Positions 15,333 through 23,703 of a stretch of 64,000 nucleotides of DNA are shown in pieces. The notes beneath the pieces were generated by a model, which saw nothing but the letters and a program-made list of their open reading frames with translations, had not been told where the DNA came from and did not search any database. How positions within the stretch are numbered: the stretch's first letter is position 1; each line of letters begins with the position of its first letter. Source of the stretch: Cryobacterium sp. MP_M3 (lineage in GTDB: Bacteria > Actinomycetota > Actinomycetes > Actinomycetales > Microbacteriaceae); the NCBI RefSeq assembly GCF_015752155.1, contig NZ_JADOVI010000007.1, forward strand, positions 142,527-206,526, in the 5' to 3' direction. The translations under genes were made by a program, and so were the position numbers.

Positions 15333-16883
15333 TCAGCACCTGGGGTCGGTCGCCGGCACCGTGCCCTTCAGCAGGTAATCGTCCACCGCGTTGTTGACGC
15401 AGGAGTTGGACTTGTTGTAGGCCGTGTGGCCCTCGCCCGTGTAGGTGACGAGGTGGCCGCTGTCGAGCTGGTTGGCCAGGTTCTTCGCCCACACGTAGGG
15501 GGTGGCCGGGTCGTTCGTCGTGCCGACGACGAGGATCGGTGCGGCGCCCTTCGCGTGGATCTGCGTGCGCTCACCGGTGAACTTGTGCGGCCAGTTGGCG
15601 CAGCCGATGTCCCCGAAGGCCATGTACTTGCCGATCACGGGCGCGGCGGCCTCGATCTGGGCGGCCTGGGCGCGCATCGCAGCCGGGTCGTCGTTGTAGC
15701 TGTAGTCGACGCAGTTGATGGCCATGAACGCCTCGGTGGAGTTGTCGCGGTAGCTGCCGTCCTTGTTGCGACCGTTGTAGCCGTCCGCGAACTGGAAGGC
15801 CGCATCCGCGTCGCCGCGCAGCACGGTCGTGAACATCTCGCTCAGGTTGGGCCACGCCTCGGCTTGGTAGAGCGGGTAGATGATCGCGGTGAGCAGCGTG
15901 TTGGCTCCGAGCTTCCTGCCGTCGCTGGCCGTGATGGGGCTCGCGTCCACCGAGGCGAGCAGCGAGCCGATGGTGGTCATGGCCTCGTCGACGCTGCCGT
16001 TGAACGGGCACTTCGCGCCGTCCAGGCAGTCGGCGAGGTAGGCGCGCAACGCATTCTCGAAGCCCGTCGCCTGTACCCGGGTCACGTCGGCGTTGCTGGT
16101 GGACGGGTCGAGCGCGCCGTCGAGGGCAAGCCGACCGACTTTGCCGGGGTAGAGGTCGGCATAGGTGGCACCGAGAAAGGTTCCATAGGAGTAGCCAAGG
16201 TAGCTGAGCTTCTTGTCGCCGAGGGCGGCGCGCAACAGATCGAGGTCGCGGGCGGCGCTCACGGTGTCCACGTGCCCGAGCAGCGCCCCGGTGTTCTTCG
16301 CGCAGGCCGCGCCGAAGTCGGCGGAGGCGGTCTCGAGTTCCTGGATCCAGGCATCCGTTCCGCGCGGGGCCGTGGTCAGGCCGTAGAGGTACTCGTCCAT
16401 CTGGGCGGGCTGGTAGCACTTCACGGCGGAGGACCGGCCGACTCCGCGCGGGTCGAAGCCCACGATGTCGAACCCGGCCTGCAGCTTCGCATCCGTGGCG
16501 TAGTCGAGCGAGTCCTTCACGAAGTCATAGCCGGAGCCGCCAGGGCCGCCGGGATTGACCAGCAGCGAGCCGACCCTGCTGCCCGAGGCAGGATGACGCA
16601 CCAGAGCCAGGCCGACGGTGCCCGCCGCCGGGTCGGCCCAGTCCAGGGGCGCGGATGCCGTGGTGCACTGCAGTCCGGAGCCGCAGTCCTTCCATTTCAG
16701 CACCTGGCTGTAGAACGGTTCGAGGTCGGCGCTCACCTTTTCGGTGGTCGGCGCCGAGGTGGACCGGGCCTGCTGCGGGAGGAAGAGGGGGACGCAGCCG
16801 CTCAGCCCCATCGTGAGCGCGAGCGCGGCCGCCAGGGTCGTCGCCAGCACGGTGATGGTGCGCGTGCGGGGTGGTCTGCTCAA
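15333..16883 (-). CDS. Lipoprotein alpha/beta hydrolase, tripeptidyl aminopeptidase (TAP/SlpD) family
   Basis: This 516-residue secreted exopeptidase-like enzyme is probably lipid-anchored at Cys30 (lipobox GLSGC). The hydrolase core begins with LLVNPGGPGGSGYDFV, where an HG-type oxyanion loop is replaced by NPGGPGGSG as in prolyl/tripeptidyl aminopeptidases. The nucleophile is Ser232 (YLGYSYGTFLG), the acid Asp458 (GTTNDPATP) and the base His486 (GEGHTAY). The C-terminal TAP-like region has two Cys that may pair. Such enzymes are expected to release di- or tripeptides from extracellular peptides (family knowledge). Confidence 0.9.
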   Translation of the reverse strand: MSRPPRTRTITVLATTLAAALALTMGLSGCVPLFLPQQARSTSAPTTEKVSADLEPFYSQVLKWKDCGSGLQCTTASAPLDWADPAAGTVGLALVRHPASGSRVGSLLVNPGGPGGSGYDFVKDSLDYATDAKLQAGFDIVGFDPRGVGRSSAVKCYQPAQMDEYLYGLTTAPRGTDAWIQELETASADFGAACAKNTGALLGHVDTVSAARDLDLLRAALGDKKLSYLGYSYGTFLGATYADLYPGKVGRLALDGALDPSTSNADVTRVQATGFENALRAYLADCLDGAKCPFNGSVDEAMTTIGSLLASVDASPITASDGRKLGANTLLTAIIYPLYQAEAWPNLSEMFTTVLRGDADAAFQFADGYNGRNKDGSYRDNSTEAFMAINCVDYSYNDDPAAMRAQAAQIEAAAPVIGKYMAFGDIGCANWPHKFTGERTQIHAKGAAPILVVGTTNDPATPYVWAKNLANQLDSGHLVTYTGEGHTAYNKSNSCVNNAVDDYLLKGTVPATDPRC

Positions 16884-16916
16884 TGGTTCCTCTTCCTTGA
16901 CGGGTGCTGCGCGGGT

Positions 16917-18140
16917 CTAGGTGCGGCGGATCGCGGACACCAGCATCGCTTCGAGGGCGAGGGCCGGTGCCACGTTCGACTCGATTCTCTGGCGGGCCAG
17001 GGCGATCGCGTCCAGGGTGGCGAGCGTCGCGGTCGGCTGGCAGGAGCTGCCGGCGCCGCGCACCTCGGTGAGGAGCTCGCGGTTGATCACGCTCTGCTCG
17101 CGCCCCAGCTGCACCATGATGACGTCGCGGTAGAGCGAGGTGAGGTCGACCAGGATCCGGTCGATGCCGTCGCGGAGGCTGCGGGTCGCCCGGCGTTTCT
17201 GGTCGTCTTCGAGGGCCTTGATCTGGCTGCGCAGCCCAGGCGGCACGGACTGGCCCGGCTCGACTCCGAGGGAGCGCAGCACGCCCTCCCGTTCGACCGC
17301 GTCCCGTTCCAGGGTGATGGCCTTGGCGTCGTCGCCGGCGATGGCGAGCAGACGGGCCGCCGCGTTGACAGCCGCGGACACCCCGCGGATGCCGAGGGCC
17401 GCCCGCAGGGTCTCCTCCCGCCTGGCCCGCGCCTCGGGGTTGGTCGCCAGGCGGCGGGCCATGCCGATGTGGCTCTGCGCCTCCCGTGCCGCCCGTTCCG
17501 CGGTGGCCTCGTCGACGCCGTCGCGGCTCATCAGCAGCGCGGCGACGTCATCGACGCTGGGCACGCGCAGGCGCACGGAGCGCACCCGGGACCGGATGGT
17601 CGGCAGCAGGTCGGCTTCGCTCGGCGCGCAGAGGATCCAGACGGTGCGTTCGGGCGGCTCCTCGAGGGCCTTCAGCAGCACGTTCGAGGTGCGTTCGACC
17701 ATCCGGTCGGCGTCTTCGACGACGATCACCCGGTAGCGGCCCACCGACGGCGAGTACTGGGAACGCTGAACGGCCTCTTTCACCGACTCCATCTTGATGA
17801 TGACGCCCTCGGTGGACAGCACGATCAGGTCGGGGTGGGTGCGCGCGTCGACCAGGCGGCGGGCGCTCGCGTCGCCATCCGGCGTGCCGGGGCTGAGCAG
17901 GGCCGTGGCGAAGGCGAAAGCCAGATTGGACCGGCCGGACCCGGGCGGACCGGTGATCAGCCAGGAGTGCGTCATCGAGGACCCCGCCGAAGAGGACTCT
18001 GCGGCCGAGGACCCCGCGACCGAGGACTCCGCGGTCCCGGTATCGGGCGTCCCGGCCGCTTTCGCGGTCGGCCGCTCCGCCGCCGCCCGGAAGATGGCGA
18101 TCGCGTCTGCCTGACCGGTCAGGTCATCCCACACGTTCAT
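16917..18140 (-). CDS. holB: DNA polymerase III subunit delta'
   Basis: This 407-residue clamp-loader subunit has an AAA+ Walker A variant GPPGSGRSN (residues 64-72), a conserved SVKEAVQRSQYSP segment, and sensor region LLKALEEPPERTVWILCA. It works with delta and tau/gamma to load the beta clamp. Residues about 27-55 are an unusual Ser/Ala/Glu-rich insert (TAESSVAGSSAAESSSAGSS). It is encoded by a degenerate GAGGAC-type repeat near 17975-18035 and sits just before the SMTHSWLITG strand, so it is probably a disordered slippage-expanded linker. The gene lies downstream of tmk and topA in one leftward block. Confidence 0.93.
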   Translation of the reverse strand: MNVWDDLTGQADAIAIFRAAAERPTAKAAGTPDTGTAESSVAGSSAAESSSAGSSMTHSWLITGPPGSGRSNLAFAFATALLSPGTPDGDASARRLVDARTHPDLIVLSTEGVIIKMESVKEAVQRSQYSPSVGRYRVIVVEDADRMVERTSNVLLKALEEPPERTVWILCAPSEADLLPTIRSRVRSVRLRVPSVDDVAALLMSRDGVDEATAERAAREAQSHIGMARRLATNPEARARREETLRAALGIRGVSAAVNAAARLLAIAGDDAKAITLERDAVEREGVLRSLGVEPGQSVPPGLRSQIKALEDDQKRRATRSLRDGIDRILVDLTSLYRDVIMVQLGREQSVINRELLTEVRGAGSSCQPTATLATLDAIALARQRIESNVAPALALEAMLVSAIRRT

Positions 18141-18200
18141 CGGACCAGAGTACCTTTCGTCGGTGACACTCTCCTGAGCGCACGCGTCGGCCCGCGCGGG

Positions 18201-18821
18201 CTAACGGAGGAGGGTGGCGACCCTGGCCCGGATGGTCGCGGCGATCGCGTCGACGGGCTCCGAGGCATCCACGACCAGGAATCGTTCCGGTTCGGCGGCG
18301 GCCAGCTCGAGGAATGAGGCGCGCACCCGGCGGTGGAAGTCGGCCTTCTCCGCCTCGAGCCGGTCGAAGCGTTTGTTGGCGTCGTCGAGGCGCCCGCGGG
18401 CCGCGGTTTCGTCGAGGTCGAGCAGGATCGTCAGCTGCGGCAGCAGGCCCTCCGCCGCCCAGAGTGACAGGTCGCGGATCTCGGTGCCGCCGAGAACCCG
18501 GCCGGCACCCTGGTAGGCGACCGAGGAATCGAGGTAGCGGTCCTGGATGACGACCTCGCCGCGAGCCAGGGCCGGCCGCACCGCGGTCGCGATGTGCTGC
18601 GCGCGGTCGGCCGCGTAGAGCAGTGCCTCGGCGCGGGGCGCCACCTCGCCGCGGTGGTGCAGCACGATGTCGCGGATCAGGACCCCGACCGGCGTGCCGC
18701 CCGGCTCGCGGGTGCGCAGGACCGTGCGGCCCTGGCCGGCGAGCCAGTCGGCGAGCAGCCCCGCCTGGGTGGACTTGCCGGAGCCGTCGCCGCCCTCGAG
18801 CGTGATGAAGAGACCGGTCAC
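18201..18821 (-). CDS. tmk: Thymidylate kinase
   Basis: This 206-residue cytoplasmic kinase phosphorylates dTMP to dTDP. The P-loop is GGDGSGKST at residues 10-18, followed by the TREPGGTPVG dTMP-binding motif and the DRYLDSSVAYQG segment. Its length matches the family. The start ATG overlaps the topA stop by 4 bp (ATGA), indicating coupling. holB follows 60 bp downstream, a common actinobacterial grouping. Confidence 0.95.
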   Translation of the reverse strand: MTGLFITLEGGDGSGKSTQAGLLADWLAGQGRTVLRTREPGGTPVGVLIRDIVLHHRGEVAPRAEALLYAADRAQHIATAVRPALARGEVVIQDRYLDSSVAYQGAGRVLGGTEIRDLSLWAAEGLLPQLTILLDLDETAARGRLDDANKRFDRLEAEKADFHRRVRASFLELAAAEPERFLVVDASEPVDAIAATIRARVATLLR

Positions 18822-21808
18822 GACTGCGCGGATGCCTTCGCCGCCGCCTTGATCGCCGCGTTCGTGGCGCGGGTGGCTGCGGCCTTCGCGGCGGTGGCCG
18901 CCTTCTGGGCAGGGGTGGCGGGCTTGCGCACGGTCGTGCTCGCCCCCGACGCGGTCGGCTTCCTGACGACAGCCTTCTTCACGGGCGCCTTCTTGACCAC
19001 GGCCTTCTTCGCCGGGGCCTTCTTGGCCGGCGCCTTCTTGGCGGCGGTCTTCTTCACGACGGGACCCTTGGCACGCTTGTCGGCGAGCAGCTGAACGGCG
19101 CGGTCGAAATCGACCTCCTCGACGCTTTCGGCCTTGGGGATGGTCGCGTTGGTGACCCCGTCGGTGACGTAGGCGCCGAAGCGACCGTCCTTGATCTTGA
19201 TCGCCTTGCCGCTCTCGGGGTCGGGCGTCTCGAACTCCTTGAGCGCGCTCGAGGCGCGCTTCGCCCCGTACTTGGGCTGCGCGTAGAGTTCGATCGCGCC
19301 GACGAGGTCGATCTCGAAGATCTGGTCCTCCTGGCTCAGCGACCGGGTGTCGACGCCCTTCTTGAGGTAAGGGCCGAACTTGCCGTTCTGCGCGGTGATC
19401 TCGGCACCCGTCTCCGGGTCGATCCCGACGACGCGCGGCAGCGCCAGCAGGTGCAGGGCGGTGTCCAGGTCGATCGTGGCCAGGTCCATCGACTTGAACA
19501 GCGAGGCGGTGCGCGGCTTGACCGCGGCCGCCTTCTTCGCGGCCGGCTTGCGCTTGGGCTTGGTCGCAGTGGCGGTGGCGGCCGGAGCGGCCGAGTCGGC
19601 CAGCAGGGTCGCCTCACCGGTGACCGGGTCGACGGTCTCCCCTGGCTCGATAACCTCGGGCTCGGGCTCCAGCTCGGTGACGTACGGGCCGAACCGGCCG
19701 TCCTTGGCCACGATGGACTTGCCGTTGTCGGGGTTGATCCCGATCACCCGGTCGGTGATGACCGGCGCGTCGATGAGTTCCCTGGCCTTGGCCGGGGTCA
19801 GCTCGTCCGGGGCGAGAGCCGGCGGGATGTTCACCCGGCGTGGCGGGGCATCCGGGCCGGCGTCAGGGTCGGCGACCTCGAGGTAGGGGCCGTACTTGCC
19901 GATCCGCAGGGTGATGTCGTCGCCGATCGGCATCGAGTTGATCGAGCGGGCGTCGATCTCACCGAGGTTGTCGATCACCTGGCGCAGGCCGCGGTGCTTG
20001 TCCGAACCGAAGTAGAAACTGGTCAGCCAGTCCACCCGGTCGGCCTTGCCGTCGGCGATGCGGTCGAGGTCGTCTTCCATCTCGGCCGTGAAGTCGTATT
20101 CGACCAGGTCGGAGAAGTACTCCTCGAGCAGGCGCACGACGGAGAATGCGATCCAGTTGGGCACGAGCGACTGGCCGCGGGGAGTGACATAGCCGCGCTC
20201 GGTGATCGTGGAGATGATCGACGCGTACGTCGACGGGCGGCCGATGCCGAGCTCTTCGAGCTTCTTGACCAGGCTCGCCTCGGTGTACCGGGCGGCCGGG
20301 GTGGTCTCGTGGCCCTTGGCTTCCATTTCGAGCATGGTCAGGGCCTGGCCCTCGGCGAGCGGCGGCAGCTTCGACTCGGTCGGGTCGGTCGGGGCGTTGC
20401 GTTCCTCGTCGCGGGATTCCTCGTAGGCGAGCAGGAAGCCGCGGAAGGTGATCACGGTGCCGCTGGCCGAGAACTCGGCGATCGCGCCGGAGGCCGCAGG
20501 GTGCTCGGCGGGGCCGGTGGGGCCGGCCGAGATGGTGACCGACGCGGTCGAACCGGTCGCATCCGCCATCTGCGATGCGACGGTGCGCTTCCAGATCAGG
20601 TCGTAGAGCTTGTAGTCGTTCCCGCGGAGCGACGACGACAGCGAGGCCGGCGTGCGGAAGGTGTCGCCCGACGGGCGGATCGCCTCGTGCGCCTCCTGGG
20701 CGTTCTTGCTCTTGCCCTTGTACAGGCGCGGCTGGGCCGGCACCGTATCGGGGCCGTAGAGCGCGGACGCCTGGGTGCGTGCGGCGGTGATCGCCTGGTG
20801 CGACAACGACGGCGAGTCGGTACGCATGTAGGTGATGTACCCGTTTTCGTACAGCGACTGGGCCACGCTCATGGTCTGGCGGGCGGTGAAGCGGAGCTTG
20901 CGCGCCGCTTCCTGCTGCAGCGTCGAGGTGGTGAACGGCGCGGCCGGGCTGCGCCGGTAGGGCTTGGAGGCCACCTTGGTCACGGTCACGGCGACGTCGG
21001 GCGCCTTCAGCGCCTCGGCGAGGGCAAGGGCGGATGCCTCGTCGAGGGTCGCCGCGGCCACCTTCGGCTTGAGCTTTCCCAGGTCGTCGAAGTCGCCGCC
21101 GGTGGCGATGCGCTCGCCGCCGAGGCGGACGAGCTTGGCCTGGAAGGCGGCATCCGTCGCGTCGGCACCGGGGGCCAGCTGCGCGATCAGGTCCCAGTAG
21201 CCGGCCGAGACGAATGCGAGGCGTTCGCGTTCGCGTTCGACGACGAGCCGGGTCGCCGCGGACTGCACCCGGCCGGCGGAGAGGCCGGGGCCGACCTTGC
21301 GCCAGAGCACCGGGGAGATCTCGTAGCCGTAGATGCGGTCGAGGATGCGTCGGGTCTCCTGGGCGTCGACGAGCGCGGTGTCGAGGTCGCGGGTGTTGTC
21401 CTTGGCCTGGAGGATGGCCTCCTTGGTGATCTCGTGGAACACCATGCGCTTCACAGGGACCTTGGGCTGCAGGACCTGCAGAAGGTGCCAGGCGATGGCC
21501 TCGCCTTCGCGGTCCTCATCAGTTGCGAGCAGGAGTTCGTCGGCGTTCTTCATCGCCCGCTTGAGCTCGGCGACGGTCTTCTTCTTGGCGTCGGACACCA
21601 CGTAGTACGGTTCGAAGCCGTTGTCGACGTCGACGGAGAACTTGCCCAGCGGTCCCTTTTTCAGCTCGGGCGGCAGGTTTTTGGGCTCGATCAGGTCGCG
21701 GATGTGACCGACCGAGGACAAAACCTCGTAGCCGTCGCCCAGATAAGCCGCAATGGACTTCATCTTGGTCGGCGATTCGACAATGACCAGCTTCTTAGTG
21801 CCTGGCAC
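18818..21808 (-). CDS. topA: DNA topoisomerase I
   Basis: This 996-residue type IA topoisomerase relaxes negatively supercoiled DNA. TOPRIM acidic residues are Glu11 (VIVESPTK) and Asp97/Asp99/Glu101 (ATDEDREGEA). The catalytic Tyr is Tyr327 in GYITYMRTDS. C-terminal topoisomerase repeats (DGRFGPYV, NGKFGPYL, DGRFGAYV) replace Cys4 zinc fingers. A Lys/Ala/Pro-rich tail (AAKKAPAKKAPAKKA and similar) gives strong DNA binding, as in other actinobacteria. GTG at 21808, 4 nt after AGAGGAG, is the start. Longer frames run into non-homologous residues. Neighbourhood with tad and acs genes matches the mycobacterial Rv3646c-Rv3667 region. Confidence 0.95.
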   Translation of the reverse strand: MPGTKKLVIVESPTKMKSIAAYLGDGYEVLSSVGHIRDLIEPKNLPPELKKGPLGKFSVDVDNGFEPYYVVSDAKKKTVAELKRAMKNADELLLATDEDREGEAIAWHLLQVLQPKVPVKRMVFHEITKEAILQAKDNTRDLDTALVDAQETRRILDRIYGYEISPVLWRKVGPGLSAGRVQSAATRLVVERERERLAFVSAGYWDLIAQLAPGADATDAAFQAKLVRLGGERIATGGDFDDLGKLKPKVAAATLDEASALALAEALKAPDVAVTVTKVASKPYRRSPAAPFTTSTLQQEAARKLRFTARQTMSVAQSLYENGYITYMRTDSPSLSHQAITAARTQASALYGPDTVPAQPRLYKGKSKNAQEAHEAIRPSGDTFRTPASLSSSLRGNDYKLYDLIWKRTVASQMADATGSTASVTISAGPTGPAEHPAASGAIAEFSASGTVITFRGFLLAYEESRDEERNAPTDPTESKLPPLAEGQALTMLEMEAKGHETTPAARYTEASLVKKLEELGIGRPSTYASIISTITERGYVTPRGQSLVPNWIAFSVVRLLEEYFSDLVEYDFTAEMEDDLDRIADGKADRVDWLTSFYFGSDKHRGLRQVIDNLGEIDARSINSMPIGDDITLRIGKYGPYLEVADPDAGPDAPPRRVNIPPALAPDELTPAKARELIDAPVITDRVIGINPDNGKSIVAKDGRFGPYVTELEPEPEVIEPGETVDPVTGEATLLADSAAPAATATATKPKRKPAAKKAAAVKPRTASLFKSMDLATIDLDTALHLLALPRVVGIDPETGAEITAQNGKFGPYLKKGVDTRSLSQEDQIFEIDLVGAIELYAQPKYGAKRASSALKEFETPDPESGKAIKIKDGRFGAYVTDGVTNATIPKAESVEEVDFDRAVQLLADKRAKGPVVKKTAAKKAPAKKAPAKKAVVKKAPVKKAVVRKPTASGASTTVRKPATPAQKAATAAKAAATRATNAAIKAAAKASAQS

Positions 21809-21972
21809 CAGACTCCTCTTTATAGGTAACGGCCCAATGAGGGGCCAAGGCACACCATACACACAGCAATCGGGTGCCTGCCTAATCGGCCGCGCCGGTG
21901 ACAGGCCCGGTGACGGGCTTGGTGACAGACTTGGGGGCTTGCCAGTTGCGCGCTGGTGAGGACAATGGAGGC

Positions 21973-22215
21973 ATGGGTACACCAACAACGGGCACGTACA
22001 CCGCGAAGCTCACGGACGGCCCCCTCGAAGGCAAGACCATCACCACCGAGTTCCTGGAATCGGGTGACCCGCGACCCCGGCTCGAGATCCCCGCGGACAC
22101 GGGTACCAAACGCTACCTCTATACCCGCGGCGCCGGCCTCGAGTTCGAGTCGTCGGAGTTCCCGGAACGGCCGACCGCCGTCGACTACCGCTACCTCGAG
22201 GCCGTGTTCGACTGA
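21973..22215 (+). CDS. Hypothetical 80-residue protein
   Basis: A small soluble protein, unrecognised. It is acidic and rich in Thr/Glu with a beta-like pattern (TGTYTAKLTDGPLEGKTITT; PTAVDYRYLEAVFD). No signal or TM segment is visible. It is divergent from topA, and its sequence has the strong third-position G/C bias of a real gene. GGAGG sits only 1 nt before this ATG, so a start a little upstream is possible. Three imperfect GGTGAC-type repeats lie at 21896-21935 in the shared topA/this-gene promoter region. Confidence 0.6.
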   Translation: MGTPTTGTYTAKLTDGPLEGKTITTEFLESGDPRPRLEIPADTGTKRYLYTRGAGLEFESSEFPERPTAVDYRYLEAVFD

Positions 22216-22307
22216 TCTGATCCGCCCGTTCAGATCTGCCCGCGCTGCTTCGCCCGCGCTGACCCGCCCGGACTGATTCGCCCGGCACGGAGCAGTCTGT
22301 GGCCGGG

Positions 22308-22673
22308 CTATGGGCCGGGCGGGGGTCCGGCACGGGCGCGCGAGCCGAGTTCGAAGCCCAGCGCGGTGCGCGCCACGGTGACGGATGCGATCAGGCCGTC
22401 CACCGCGCACCCGGTCAGCGCGGCACCGCCGAGTTCCGCCGCCGTGGCTGCGGCCTGGCAGGGCACCCCCGCCACCAGGCCTGAGGCTGTGTCGGCCGCG
22501 GCGAGCGCGGCTGCATCGGCGGCGGCCCGCACGGCCGCACCGGCCGCGAGCACGTTCATCAACGGCAGCAGCACAGCGGTCAGGGCGAGCACGGCACCGA
22601 TCACCCCGACCGCGAGCACCGAACCCGATCCTCGTTCCGCCCGGCCCGGCCTGTCCCGTGGCTGGTTCATCAC
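22308..22673 (-). CDS. TadE-like secretion/pilus-locus protein (Rv3654c type)
   Basis: This 121-residue protein has one N-terminal TM helix (GSVLAVGVIGAVLALTAVLLPL) followed by an Ala-rich helix (AAVRAAADAAALAAADTASG). That is the architecture of the helicase/secretion-neighbourhood TadE-like family found last in actinobacterial tad loci. Two Cys (residues about 77 and 89) may form a disulphide outside the membrane. It overlaps the preceding gene by four bases (GTGATGA), so translation is coupled. The precise role, minor pseudopilin or assembly factor, is unproven. Confidence 0.75.
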   Translation of the reverse strand: MMNQPRDRPGRAERGSGSVLAVGVIGAVLALTAVLLPLMNVLAAGAAVRAAADAAALAAADTASGLVAGVPCQAAATAAELGGAALTGCAVDGLIASVTVARTALGFELGSRARAGPPPGP

Positions 22674-23017
22674 GCGCCCCCGCCGAGCGCGCAGGAGGCG
22701 GCCGTCACGGTGACCCCGAACGCGGCGAAGGCGCCGAATCCGCTCGGCATGCGGAGACGCACGCAGACGAATTCTCCCTGCCGCTCGGTGCTCATCGAGG
22801 CCGGGCCGACAAGACGGCGCACGAGCCCGGCGGCGGTGGCGTCGCTGTCGCCGCGGGCCAGCGATCGGGCGGCGGCGGCCGCGGCACCCGTGAGGCGCAC
22901 CTGCTGCCCGGAGACCTGCACCGCGCCGAGGCAGAGGGCGAGCACCAGGAGCACTGCGGGAACGACCGCGGCGAACTCCGCCGTGACGGTGCCCCGGTCA
23001 CCCCACGGTGAGGGCAT
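22670..23017 (-). CDS. TadE family minor pilin-like protein
   Basis: This 115-residue protein starts with a TadE-type segment (GTVTAEFAAVVPAVLLVLALCLGA), including the Glu five residues into the hydrophobic helix that is typical of pilin-like substrates. The remainder is extracytoplasmic with two Cys. It is encoded between the DUF4244 pilin candidate and the Rv3654c-type protein, overlapping both (20 bp and 4 bp). It is probably a minor pilin incorporated by the TadA/TadBC machine. Confidence 0.82.
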   Translation of the reverse strand: MPSPWGDRGTVTAEFAAVVPAVLLVLALCLGAVQVSGQQVRLTGAAAAAARSLARGDSDATAAGLVRRLVGPASMSTERQGEFVCVRLRMPSGFGAFAAFGVTVTAASCALGGGA

Positions 23018-23198
23018 TGCGCACCAGGTCGGTCAGGATGCCGCGCACCTCGTCCCCGCGCAGGATCACGATGAGCAGGCCGGCGAAGCCGACCGCCGCC
23101 ATGGTCGCGATCACGTACTCCGCGGTGGCGGCACCGGCGTCGGCGCGCAGGCGGCGCAGGAATCTCCCGGGGAATGCGGGCTGGGTGTTTCCGGGCAT
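22998..23198 (-). CDS. DUF4244 protein, likely Flp-type major pilin (Rv3656c type)
   Basis: This 66-residue protein has a basic leader (RFLRRLRADAGAA) followed by TAEYVIATMAAVGFAGLLIVIL. The hydrophobic helix has Glu and Tyr at the positions seen in Flp pilins (AEY, G/A-x4-E-Y). By size, position and homology it is the best candidate for the fibre subunit. ATG 23198 follows GGAGACGAG. It is followed by overlapping tadE genes, and leftward transcription makes it the first gene of the pilin half of the locus. A prepilin peptidase is not in this window. Confidence 0.82.
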   Translation of the reverse strand: MPGNTQPAFPGRFLRRLRADAGAATAEYVIATMAAVGFAGLLIVILRGDEVRGILTDLVRNALTVG

Positions 23199-23491
23199 CT
23201 TCTCGTCTCCTCTCGCGTCCTTCGACGCGGTTGTGGGCGGCACGACCGGAACCAGACTCGCCTGCGGCGCCCGGCCGGTGCGGGATCGGAACGGATCGGT
23301 GCGCAAGATCGGTCGGCGCGGCCTGTGGTGTGGAACACGTTCCGCGCGGCCGGACGTATCCAGGCCGGCCGGCGGCGGGCTTGCCATTTTCGTGAGTTGG
23401 TGGATCATTTTCGCCGAGCTCTTCCGCCCGGTCGTTTCGAGGCGTAGTCTTTGTCCACCGAAGCCAACGGGCTCGGAGAATCGGGGCGCTG

Positions 23492-23596
23492 ATGGCAGAC
23501 CAATCACCGAAGAAGAGCACAGGTAAGACCGTCGCAACGGAGTCTCTGAAGGTACAGCGCGCCGCCTTGAACATCAGATCGGCACGGAACAGCTAG
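23492..23596 (+). CDS. Candidate 34-residue basic small protein in the tad locus
   Basis: A short frame on the strand opposite the tad genes starts at ATG 23492 and ends at TAG 23594. It is Lys/Arg/Ser-rich (MADQSPKKSTGKTVATE, ending RSARNS) with no membrane segment. It is supported by a strong T-tailed terminator 32 nt downstream on the same strand and by a GGAGAA 12-15 nt upstream. It sits in the 505-bp gap (23199-23703) between the pilin genes and tadBC. The rest of that gap shows nothing recognisable. It could instead be the body of a small RNA. Confidence 0.5.
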   Translation: MADQSPKKSTGKTVATESLKVQRAALNIRSARNS

Positions 23597-23627
23597 AGCA
23601 GTTGGACGGCAGTTGCCGTGACTTCGG

Positions 23628-23657
23628 GAGCCGGGCCTTGGGCCCGGCTCTTTTCGT
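23628..23657 (+). terminator. Rho-independent terminator
   Basis: A perfect 10-bp stem (GAGCCGGGCC/GGCCCGGCTC) with a TTG loop is followed by TTTTCGTT on the plus strand. It is directed at a rightward transcript, namely the 34-residue gene or small RNA. Confidence 0.85.
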
Positions 23658-23703
23658 TAACGGACCGCTGTCGGCATCCCCGTTCGGCATCGCCACCGCC
23701 GTC

